From Pyropia haitanensis (Eukaryota > Rhodophyta > Bangiophyceae > Bangiales > Bangiaceae): a stretch of 27,425 nt of DNA. The translations under genes were made by a program, and so were the position numbers. Below the pieces are notes generated by a model. It was not told where the DNA came from and searched no databases. It worked only from the letters and a program-made list of their open reading frames with translations. The DNA is taken from positions 1 through 27,425 of the forward strand of contig SDUX01000092.1 of NCBI GenBank assembly GCA_008729055.1, in the 5' to 3' direction. This document shows positions 10,413-19,600 of this stretch, piece by piece; the first letter of the stretch is position 1; every line of letters begins with the position of its first letter.

Positions 10413-10721
10413 ACTAGCCGACGCAGCACCAGCAGAGGGACGACTGGCACCGCCACCAACCATCGGCGTGATCTCGTCCGACGAATCCGCCTCGGTGGTC
10501 GCCGGCACGACCGCCGCAGCAGACGGCGGCGCAGGCGGCGGCGCTGCAGGTGCCATGGGCGGCACGGCCGGTGGAGCGAGCGCAGACGTCCATGTTGTGT
10601 CGATCGCGGGAGAGGCGGAGCGGGAATCCATTCCTCCGCGGCGACGGGGAGAAGCAATGCCGCCGCAGATGGGTTCAGGGACGAGGTGGGACAGCGGGGA
10701 AAGGGTCAGCGGGGTCCGCAA
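7047..10721 (-). CDS. OrsD-type zinc finger/tyrosine recombinase transposase, intact
   Basis: The product has 1224 aa. Residues about 105-132 are a Pro run. Near residues 170-192 is a C2H2 finger (C-x2-C-x12-H-x5-H, LCVPC ... HHLSTQSH). A second Cys/His segment follows near 275-330 (CYQCH ... YHIAHVQ), an arrangement I know from fungal OrsD/DUF3505 proteins. A helical part (TLVRYARDVAIVLYVTQEL) may be the core-binding domain. The C-terminal part carries a full tyrosine-recombinase set: R986 in GAPARMTE, K1021 in TYWKGQ, R1123 in RVLRQY, H1184 in MGHTS and Y1193. H to Y spacing is nine residues, as in XerD. The usual His of HxxR is Arg1120. Its TAA lies in the neighbouring copy A. M31 is an alternative start. 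It probably excises and inserts the element through a circle. Family recognition is from memory. Confidence 0.75.
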
Positions 10722-10832
10722 AGGAGGGGAAAGGCTCGCAGATCGGGGATAAAGACGGGGGGCGCGACGACGGTGAGGACGTGACGGGGAGCGCGATCAT
10801 GGCGAAATGGTCACGGCTGAACGGGTGGACCC

Positions 10833-10963
10833 TTTTATACAGGCGTGAGCAGGTGCTGACAGCGCGGGAGAATTCAAACGGTTTGAAACAAACGTGGTCC
10901 TTTTGGCGCCAACGCACGCGCGCCAAACGGTTTGAAACCGTCGTGGTAGTTTTGGCGCCAACG
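10833..10963 (-). promoter_or_regulatory. Promoter of copy B: TATA box and two 40-bp repeats
   Basis: A TATAAAA box on the minus strand is at 10833-10839. The 40-bp repeats are at 10875-10914 and 10924-10963. Here both repeats contain TTTTGGCGCCAACG, a closer E2F-like match than in copies A and D, where the first repeat reads TTGTGGCGCC. This is the promoter of the only intact gene. Confidence 0.62.
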
Positions 10964-11170
10964 GGCAGGCTGCGAAAGAGAGAAAAGAACACAGCAGGCG
11001 CGCGTTGCTGAGCCTGCGGGGCGGCGGCGCAATGCCGGCGCCAGGCCGGCGGGGAGGCCCAGCGAGGGCGGCGTCGAAAGAAAATGATTGGGGCATCGAC
11101 CTGGTGGACTGCCGCAAAGGGGCGGTCACCGGGCGGATCGAACCGTGTGACGGCAAAGTCCGCGGTTCCC

Positions 11171-11226
11171 CAGATCCGTAGTACTACGGAACTGGGCGTC
11201 CCCAGTTCCGTAGTACTACGGATCTG
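11171..11226. repeat. 56-bp double palindrome, copy B
   Basis: The arms at 11171-11196 and 11201-11226 are perfect inverted repeats and identical to those of copies A and D. Confidence 0.95.
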
Positions 11227-12055
11227 AGAACGGTTCAGACATGCCGGAACGTCAAGGTCAATCTCGTCATGCCTGACTAGTACTCGACCCGCCTTTGGAT
11301 TTATTTGGGTGTCGGATCGTCTAAGATTTACAATACCGTCGTAATTTGGCTTTAGGCGAGACTGTGTACTGACTGAGCCGAGCTTCCAAATGAAATTATA
11401 GTACTTGTCGACCCTTTGTGTACTTTTTTGTCAACAATCGCCTATGTCAGCGTACTTGAACATTGCAAGGGGGTGGTGTACGCCCCCTGACGGACGCTCA
11501 CCGGGTCATTTCAGCCCCAGAGAGAGCACGGAGCGGCCGCGTACGTGGAGCAAGTGCGTAGTTGACGTGCGTGTCGAGCAACAAATTAAGTGACACAATA
11601 TCCATTTACGTAGAAGGGTGTGTACCAGAAAGTGATTGCACGTCAAATGCGCAACCGGGACGCACCAGCGCGCTGCCGATCGCGTTGAGATCCACGCAGG
11701 GATGCGGACGAGCAGCAGCAGTGGATCAGGCCACGCGGGAGCCCGCGTCCATCTCGAATGACGCGTGGCGCCTGGTCGGCCGCCACCAGTTGGCACGCTG
11801 CGTTTGGGCGGGCTGCGCACCACGCGTTTGTATCGTACAGCACAAGGGTGGATGGCCCGCCGCGGGTCGAACAGCACAGTCGCACGTGTGAAAGAAAGGG
11901 GCTGGCTGAGGGGGGACGTCTACACCCACGACATGGCGAGCCGCCGGCTGCGCACTCGTCTCGGGGCCGACGATAGACGCCCAAAAGTGGTAGGGCGCAC
12001 GCTGGGGGAGTGAGTGCCAAATGAGATGCGGGCAAGGCAGGTGAATGCTGAGGGC
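11227..12055. other. Noncoding spacer of copy B
   Basis: It is nearly identical to 4215-5043. I see no gene here. A small block near 11375 (GAGCCGAGCTTCC) differs from copy A but matches copy D. Confidence 0.5.
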
Positions 12056-12077
12056 GGGGGGGGGGGGGGGGGGGGGG
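12056..12077 (+). repeat. Poly-G run, copy B
   Basis: A run of 22 consecutive G, at the same place as in copy A. Confidence 0.9.
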
Positions 12078-12285
12078 CGATCGCACGCGGTTGCCCTTGG
12101 GAGGTGGGGCGACAGGGTCGAGGGGGATAGACACGGAGGAGCGTGCCTGCCCCCGGGGTGAGTTCATCCGACACGCGGTTTATTCTGGGACAATATTTTA
12201 GGGGAGGGGGAGCCAGCCAGACGTGGAGGGGGGGCAACGCACGGGATTGGCGCCCGACAGACTCGGAAGGGAGGATCCAACCGAG

Positions 12286-12405
12286 GAGGACGTACCCGCG
12301 AAATTGACGTCCAGAGAGGGGTACGTCCTCCCAGAAGAGAACTTACAGCGGGGGGGCTCGGAGGACGTACCCGCGAAATTGACGTCCAGAGAGGGGTACG
12401 TCCTC
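12286..12405. repeat. Two copies of the 45-nt inverted-repeat unit, copy B
   Basis: The units are at 12286-12330 and 12361-12405, with the same 11-bp arms and 75-nt spacing as copy A. Confidence 0.85.
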
Positions 12406-13820
12406 GAGGGGGGGGGAAACAGTGGGATTCGGAAGGAAGGACGTGCGCCAGATTTGGATCGTCCGAGAGGGAAGGTGTTCTTAGGCGCCATTCGGGGGAA
12501 GGGGGGGAGGGGGAGCCACAGGCATCGGACGCGGGACGTGGTCAATGAGCCTCAAAAAAAATCGCAACGGGAGGGGGGGTGGGGGGGGGCTCACCCGCGG
12601 TATTGACGTCCTGAGGAAGGTTCTTTCCCCCGCGCATCTAACCCGGTTGATGGGAGGGGAAGGAGACAGAGGGGGGAGGGGTGGGAAACGCGACACTGCG
12701 AAACGAGGGAGGAATGGTTTCGCCATGGGGGCATGCGCCAGGCGCGGGAGGCAGGGGAATATAGGAAAAAGGGAGGGAGCGCGGGAAAACTGGGAGGCAC
12801 GATAACGCAGGGGGCAGCGGGGGGAGGAAACAGGGGAAACGGGAGGGGGGGCGGGGGAGGGCAGGAAGACTGGAAAAAACTCAAAGGCAGGGGGCGGGAG
12901 GAGGGGCACGGACAGGAGAGGGCGGGGGGCGGAGGGGAGGACTAGGAAAGGGGACGGGGGGGGCGGGAACACCGGGACGCACACTGATAATGCAGGGGAA
13001 GGGGAGAACACAACAAAGGGGAGGGGAGGCGGGGGGCGGGGTAGGGCGGTAAGACTGGAGGGGAGGCGAGGGAGGGCGGGAAGACTGGGAGGCATAAATG
13101 GGAGGGGAAGGAGGGGCATAGGAAAGATGGGGGGCAGGCGGGGGGGAGGACTCGCACAGCGGGCAGGGAGGGGGGAAGCCTGGGAGGCACAATAATGCAC
13201 GGGGCGAGGGGGAGGGGCACAGGGATAGGAAGGGGGGGGGCGGGGAGGGCGAGGGTACACACCGAGTTGACGGCGAGGCACTGGCGGGAAGGGAAGGGGA
13301 AGGGCGGGAGGACTGGGAGGCGCAAATGGAGGGGGAAGGAGGGGCACAGCAATAGACTGGGAGGGGGGCGGGGAGGACGGGGAGGTCGGGGGTGCACATC
13401 GAATTGGGGGACGACGCACTCTGGAATATGACACGCCTGGTAGGGAAGGGCGGGGAGGGCGAGAGACTGAGAGGAAAGGGAGGGGAACGAGGGGCACAGG
13501 AAGGGTGAAAGGGGAGACGGGGGGGAGGAGGGGCAAGAGGGGAGGGGACGCGGGATAGGTGCGAAGCACAATAATGGAGGGGGCGAGGGATGGGGCACAA
13601 AAAAGGAAGAGCGGGGGCGGGGAGAGCGGGAGTGCACACCGGGTTGAGGGGCGAGGGACTGGCGGGAGGGGAAGGGGAAGGGCGGGAAGACAGGGAGGCA
13701 CAAATGGAGGGGGAAGGAGGGGCACAGCAAAAGACTGGCGGGGGGGCGGGGAGGGCGGGGGGGTCGGGGGTGCACATCAAATCGGGAGGCGACGCTTTAT
13801 CGAAAATGACACGCACCTGG
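12406..13820 (+). repeat. G-rich degenerate minisatellite, copy B
   Basis: This matches 5394-6822 in general layout but has many small differences. The two long units, starting near 13264 and 13643, are about 379 nt apart. The Pro-rich reading frames on the minus strand here are not considered genes. Confidence 0.75.
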
Positions 13821-14035
13821 GAGGACGTACCTGCGATTCTGACGTCCAGGAGGGGGAGGGGGGGGGGCCGCCCTAGGACGCATCTCAGGAGGGTACGTCC
13901 TCTCGGGCCCGAATCGGACGTACCGGCCAATGGGACGTCCAGACGAGGGTTCGTCCAAATCGGCTGGAATCGAGGGTTCGTCATCTGACGTACCATGCGA
14001 TTCTGACGTCCCAGAGGGGGGGGTTACGTCCTCCG
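13821..14035. promoter_or_regulatory. Subterminal motif array, copy B
   Basis: It has the same order of GGACGTAC/GACGTCC-type motifs as copy A and ends 17 nt before the boundary at 14052. Confidence 0.6.
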
Positions 14036-14052
14036 TGTATATTCTTATAGTA

Positions 14053-14707
14053 GGGGGACGACGCACTCTGGAATATGACACACCTCGTACGGAAGGGCGG
14101 GGAGGGCGAAAGACTAAGAGGAAAGGGAGGGGAAGGGGGGGCACAGGAAAGGTGAAAGGGGAGACGGGGGGGAGGAGGGGCAAGGGGGGAGGGGACGCGG
14201 GATAGGTGGGAAGCACAATAATGGAGGGGGCGAGGGATCGGGCATAGGAAACAAGGGGGGGGGTGGGGGGAGAGTGGGGCTGCACCCCGAGTTGGGGACG
14301 AGGGACTGGCGGGAGGGGAAAAGGAAGGGCGGGAAGCCTGGGAGACAAAAATGGAGGGGGAAGGAGGGGCGCAGCAATAGACGGGGGGGGCGAGGAGGGC
14401 GGGAAGGGCGGGGGGGGAATCGGAAGTGCACACCAAATAATGGCGGGGGCACTCTCGAAAATGACACGCCCCTGGGAGGACGTACCTGCGAATCTGACGT
14501 CCAGGAGGGGGAGGGGGGGGGGACGCCCAAGAACGCATCTCAGGAGGGTACGTCCTCTCGGGCCCGAATCGGACGTACCGGCCAATGGGACGTCCAGACG
14601 AGGGTTCGTCCAAATCGGCTGGAATCGAGGGTTCGTCATCTGACGTACCATGCGATTCTGACGTCCCAGAGGGGGGGGTTACGTCCTCCGTGTATATTCT
14701 TATAGTA
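14053..14707 (-). mobile_element. Copy C, right-terminal fragment of the element
   Basis: This 655-nt fragment corresponds exactly to 6400-7054 of copy A and has the same length. It starts with GGGGGACGACG directly after the TATAGTA end of copy B and ends with its own TATAGTA at 14701-14707. It holds part of the G-rich minisatellite (to about 14475) and a complete subterminal motif array (14476-14690). It is closer to copy A than to B. It contains no gene. Its left break lies in a G-run, as expected for an internal target of the same integration reaction. Confidence 0.85.
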
Positions 14708-15881
14708 GGGTGGTCTGGTCCGACTTGCGCAGGTAGCTCAACGCATCGTTGAACAGGGACAGGACAGCGTCTTGGATGCACGCAAAGTAAAACGCGCCAG
14801 ACGGGGGCAGAGTCGCACCGCGGTTCTCCACGTCAGCGCTCGCCGTACGGCTGACTCGACGGAGGAATGGGCCAAAGTGCTGCGCAACGCCCGCCGCGGT
14901 CCAGTGCAGTCGAGACAGGTCCTCGTGGAAGCGGTACTGCTGGAGGAGTCCGCCACACTGGTTGTCAGCTGTTTCTCCAGACGTCGACAACGGGTACCCG
15001 TCGCCGTCACCGCCGGCGCCGGCGCCGCCGCCGGCGCCGCCCCCAGCGCTGCTACCACGGGCCGGATTGGCGGACGTGCGAGGACCGCGCAAAAAGACGT
15101 CGAGCGGCAGAATCGAAGACGAGACCCGCTTGGGCATCGCCGCCTGCGACGTTGCAGCGGCGGCGCCAGTGCCGCCGCCGCCGCCGCCGCCGCCGCCCTC
15201 CTGTGCGACACCAGCGGCAGCGGCGGCAGCGGCGGCGGTGGCGGCAGTGGTAAAGGTCGAAATGACCACTGGAAAGAGGGAAACCTTGTTGCCACGCTGC
15301 AGGGACTGCACGTGCGCAATGTGGTAGGAGCGAAGACCACAAGCGGTGGCGCCTTCCGCGTCGGTGCGCACCTGGTGCAAGCGGGTGAGTAGCCTGGCCG
15401 TCGGCGCCACAGTGTGGCACTGGTAGCACACTGAAAAATCAGGGCGGATGGAAAGGTGGGGAATACGGGGTAGGTGCGTCGCGGTCACCGACGCAGGCCA
15501 TGCATGTAGCTGGTAGCGTTCGCGAAGCGCCACTTGCGCAGGCTGCGGCGGGGAAGAAAGAAGCTCGCGAGCGCTCTCGACGGTCGCCGACGGCAACGGA
15601 GCCTGGCTGGACGACGACGGCGGCGACCGCACATCGGTGCCCCCCTGCCCAGTTGTTGCCGTCTCCTTGTCAGCCACCAGCTTGCGCAGAGCCGACTTGT
15701 GCGACTGCGTTGACAGATGATGCTTGAGCTGCGCCGCGTCCATGATGGTCGTGTCGCACGGCACGCATAGCACCCACGCGGTGGTCGTCCACAGCGCGAG
15801 GCCAGTGGGGGTCCCCGCGGCAGAGCCGGGGCTGTCGGCCAACGTCAGCGGCCGCGCCTCTGCCGCCGGTGCCGACAGCGG

Positions 15882-15912
<31 letters not shown>

Positions 15913-15921
15913 GGTGGCGGC

Positions 15922-15965
<44 letters not shown>

Positions 15966-16274
15966 ACTAGCCGACGCAGCACCAGCAGAGGGACGACTGG
16001 CACCGCCACCAACCATCGGCGTGATCTCGTCCGACGAATCCGCCTCGGTGGTCGCCGGCACGACCGCCGCAGCCGACGGCGGCGCAGGCGGCGGCGCTGC
16101 AGGTGCCATGGGCGGCACGGCCGGTGGAGCGAGCGCAGACGTCCATGTTGTGTCGATCGCGGGAGAGGCGGAGCGGGAATCCATTCCTCCGCGGCGACGG
16201 GGAGAAGCAATGCCGCCGCAGATGGGTTCAGGGACGAGGTGGGACAGCGGGGAAAGGGTCAGCGGGGTCCGCAA
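14700..16274 (-). CDS. Truncated OrsD-type zinc finger protein (524 aa) from copy D
   Basis: This is the N-terminal 42% of the recombinase gene, starting at the same ATG (16274). It keeps the Pro run (encoded at about 15879-15964), the C2H2 finger, the second Cys/His segment and the start of the helical region. It ends at the break point: the codons ACC ACC are followed by CTA CTA TAA, where the stop comes from the right end of copy C. The protein therefore ends SDQTTLL. It would keep the putative DNA-binding region and lack every catalytic residue. Promoter elements are intact, so it could be expressed. Whether it is made, and whether it acts as a repressor, is unknown; it may just be a pseudogene. 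Confidence 0.55.
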
Positions 16275-16385
16275 AGGAGGGGAAAGGCTCGCAGATCGGG
16301 GATCAAGACGGGGGGCGCGACGACGGTGAGGACGTGACGGGGAGCGCGATCATGGCGGGATGGTCACGGCTGAACGGGTGGACCG

Positions 16386-16516
16386 TTTTATACAGGCGTG
16401 AGCAGGTGCTGACAGCGCGGGAGAATTCAAACGGTTTGAAACAAACGTGGTCCTTGTGGCGCCAACGCACGCGCGCCAAACGGTTTGAAACCGTCGTGGT
16501 AGTTTTGGCGCCAACG
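16386..16516 (-). promoter_or_regulatory. Promoter of copy D
   Basis: A minus-strand TATAAAA box is at 16386-16392 and the 40-bp repeats are at 16428-16467 and 16477-16516. The sequence matches copy A. Confidence 0.6.
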
Positions 16517-16722
16517 GGCAGGCTGCGAAAGAGAGAAAAGAATACAGCAGGCGCGCATTGCTGAGCCTGCGGGGCGGCGGCGCAATGCCGGCGCCAGGCC
16601 AGCGGGAGGCCCAGCGAGGGCGGCGTCGAAAGAAAATGATTGGGGCATCGACCTGGTGGACTGCCGCAAAGGGGCGGTCACCGGGCGGATCGAACCGTGT
16701 GACGGCAAAGTCCGCGGTTCCC

Positions 16723-16778
16723 CAGATCCGTAGTACTACGGAACTGGGCGTCCCCAGTTCCGTAGTACTACGGATCTG
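16723..16778. repeat. 56-bp double palindrome, copy D
   Basis: The arms at 16723-16748 and 16753-16778 are perfect and unchanged from copies A and B. Confidence 0.95.
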
Positions 16779-17604
16779 AGAACGGTTCAGACATGCCGGA
16801 ACGTCAAGGTCAATCTCGTCATGCCTGACTAGTACTCGACCCGCCTTTGGATTTATTTGGGTGTCGGATCGTCTAAGATTTACAATACCGTCGTAATTTG
16901 GCTTTAGGCGAGACTGTGTACTGACTGAGCCGAGCTTCCAAATGAAATTATAGTACTTGTCGACCCTTTGTGTACTTTTTTGTCAACAATCGCCTATGTC
17001 AGCGTACTTGAACATTGCAAGGGGGTGGTGTACGCCGCCTGACGGATGCTCACCGGGTCATTTCAGCCCCAGAGAGAGCACGGAGCGGCCGCGTCCGTGG
17101 AGCAAGTACGTAATTGGCGTGCGTGTCGAGCAACAAATTAAAAGGCACAATATCCATTTACGTAGAAGGGTGTGTACCAGAAAGTGATTGCACGTCAAAT
17201 GCGCAACCGGGACGCACCAGCGGGCTGCCGATCGCGCTGAGATCCAGGCAGGGATGCGGACGAGCAGCAGTGGATCGGGCCACGCGGGAGCCCGCGTCCA
17301 TCTCGAATGACGCGTGGCGCCTGGTCGGCCGCCACGACTTGGCACGCTGTGTTTGGGCGGGCTGCGCACCACGCGTTTGTATCGTACGGCGCAAGGGTGG
17401 ATGGCCCGCCGCGGGACGAACAGCACAGTCGCACGTGTGAAAAAAAGGGGCTGGCTGAGGGGGGACGTCTACACCCACGACATGGCGAGCCGCCGGCTGC
17501 GCACTCGTCTCGGGGCCGACGATAGACGCCCAAAAGTGGTAGGGCGCACGCTGGGGGAGTGAGTGCCAAATGAGATGCGGGCAAGGCAGGTGAATGCTGA
17601 GGGC
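16779..17604. other. Noncoding spacer of copy D with a diverged patch
   Basis: It matches the spacers of A and B except at about 17036-17445. There I count roughly 20 substitutions and one 3-nt loss, while A and B are identical to each other over the same stretch. No gene is recognised. Confidence 0.6.
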
Positions 17605-17624
17605 GGGGGGGGGGGGGGGGGGGG
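17605..17624 (+). repeat. Poly-G run, copy D
   Basis: A run of 20 consecutive G, two fewer than in the other copies. Confidence 0.9.
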
Positions 17625-17832
17625 CGATCGCACGCGGTTGCCCTTGGGAGGTGGGGCGACAGGGTCGAGGGGGATAGACACGGAGGAGCGTGCCTGCCCC
17701 CGGGGTGAGTTCATCCGACACGCGGTTTATTCTGGGACAATATTTTAGGGGAGGGGGGGCCAGCCAGACGTGGAGGGGGGGCAACGCACGGGATTGGCCC
17801 CCGACAGACTCGGAAGGGAGAATGCAACCGAG

Positions 17833-17952
17833 GAGGACGTACCCGCGAAATTGACGTCCAGAGAGGGGTACGTCCTCCCAGAAGAGATCTTACAGCGGGG
17901 GGGCTCGGAGGACGTACCCGCGAAATTGACGTCCAGAGAGGGGTACGTCCTC
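17833..17952. repeat. Two copies of the 45-nt inverted-repeat unit, copy D
   Basis: The units are at 17833-17877 and 17908-17952, with arms identical to those in copies A and B. Confidence 0.85.
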
Positions 17953-19368
17953 GAGGGGGGGGGGAAACAGTGGGATTCGGGAGGAAGGACGTGCGCCAGA
18001 TTTGGATTGTCCGAGAGGGAAGGTGTTCTTAGGCGCCATTCGGGGGAAGGGGGGAGGGGGAGCCACAGGCATCGGACGCGGGACGTGGTCAATGAGCCTC
18101 AAAAAAAATCGCAACGGGAGGGGGGGTGGGGGGGGGCTCACCCGCGGTATTGACGTCCTGAGGAAGGTTCTTTCCCCCGCGCATCTAACCCGGTTGATGG
18201 GAGGGGAAGGAGACAGAGGGGGGAGGGGTGGGAAACGCGACACTGCGAAACGAGGGAGGAATGGTTTCGCCATGGGGGCATGCGCCAGGCGCGGGAGGCC
18301 GGGGAATATAGGAAAAGGGAGGGAGCGCGGGAAAACTGGGAGGCACGATAACGCAGGGGGCAGGGGGGGAGGAAGCAGGGGAAACGGGAGGGGGGGCGGG
18401 GGAGGGCAGGAAGACTGGAAAGAACTCAAAGACAGGGGGCGGGGAGGAGGGGCACGGACAGGAGAGGACGGGGGGCGGGAGATAGGACTGGGAAAGCGGA
18501 CGGGGGGGGCGAGAACACCGGGACGCACACTGATAATGCAGGGGGCGGGGAAAACACTACAAGGAAGGGGAGGGGAGGCGGGGGGCGGGGTAGGGCGGTA
18601 AGACTGGAGGGGAGGCGAGGAAGAGCGGGAAGACTGGGAGGCATAAATGGGAGGGGAAGGAGGGGCATAGGAAAGATGGGGGGGGGGCGGGGGGGAGGAC
18701 TCGCACAGCGGGCACGGAGGGGGGAAGCCCGGAAGGCACAATAAAGCACGGGGCGAGGGGAAGGGGCACAGGGAAGGGAGGGGGGGGGCGGGGAAGGCGA
18801 GGGTGCACACAGAGTTGAGAGCGAGGCACTGGCGGGAGAGGACGGAGAAGGGCGGGAAGACTGGGAGGCGCAAATGGAGGGGGAAGGAGGGGCACAGCAA
18901 TAGACTGGGAGGGGGGCGGGGAGGACGGGGAGGTCGGGGGTGCACATCGAATTGGGGGACGACGCACTCTGGAATATGACACGCCTGGTAGGGAAGGGCG
19001 GGGAGGGCGAGAGACTGAGAGGAAAGGGAGGGGAACGAGGGGCACAGGAAAGGTAAAAGGGGAGACGGGGGGGAGGAGGGGCAAGAGGGGAGGGGACGCG
19101 GGATAGGTGCGAAGCACAATAATGGAGGGGGCGAGCGATGGGGCACAAAAAAGGAAGAGGGGGGGCGGGGAGAGCGGGAGTGCACACCGGGTTGAGGGGC
19201 GAGGGACTGGCGGGAGGGGAAGGGGAAGGGCGGGAAGACAGGGAGGCACAAATGGAGGGGGAAGGAGGGGCACAGCAAAAGACTGGCGGGGGGGCGGGGA
19301 GGGCGGGGGGGTCGGGGGTGCACATCAAATCGGGAGGCGACGCTTTATCGAAAATGACACGCACCTGG
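17953..19368 (+). repeat. G-rich degenerate minisatellite, copy D
   Basis: It has the same purine-rich repeats as the other copies and is mostly closest to copy B. The long minus-strand Pro-rich frames are compositional. Confidence 0.75.
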
Positions 19369-19582
19369 GAGGACGTACCTGCGATTCTGACGTCCAGGAG
19401 GGGGAGGGGGGGGGGCCGCCCTAGGACGCATCTCAGGAGGGTACGTCCTCTCGGGCCCGAATCGGACGTACCGGCCAATGGGACGTCCAGACGAGGGTTC
19501 GTCCAAATCGGCTGGAATCGAGGGTTCGTCATCTGACGAACCATGCGATTCTGACGTCCCAGAGGGGGGGGTTACGTCCTCC
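19369..19582. promoter_or_regulatory. Subterminal motif array, copy D
   Basis: It has the same motif order as the other copies. One site differs (GACGAACC instead of GACGTACC near 19536). Confidence 0.6.
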
Positions 19583-19600
19583 GTGTATATTCTTATAGTA

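Larger units (their letters stand above)
7055..14052 (-). mobile_element. Tyrosine-recombinase element, copy B, full length and intact
   Basis: This 6998-nt copy has the same layout as copy A and is directly joined to it (TATAGTA at 7048-7054, then GGGCGGCG). It is the only copy with an unbroken gene and complete ends, so it is the best candidate for an active or recently active element. The missing 13 nt relative to copy A are in the noncoding, mostly G-rich, half. Its G-rich part differs somewhat from copies A and C and matches D more closely. Confidence 0.88.
14708..19600 (-). mobile_element. Copy D, element lacking the left 2.1 kb
   Basis: This copy corresponds to 2144-7054 of copy A. 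Its first bases GGGTGGTCTGG follow the TATAGTA end of copy C. The missing part encodes the C-terminal 700 residues of the recombinase, including all catalytic residues. Promoter, palindrome and right end are complete. The right end at 19600 abuts the interrupted transposase gene. It resembles copy A in the coding part and copy B in the G-rich part, so it is a mosaic. Confidence 0.85.

Noticed and set aside
14053..19600. LINE-type truncation as the cause of partial copies C and D
   Set aside because: Relative to the gene, the 3' side is missing and the 5' side is constant, which is opposite to 5'-truncated LINEs. There is no reverse transcriptase or poly(A) tail.
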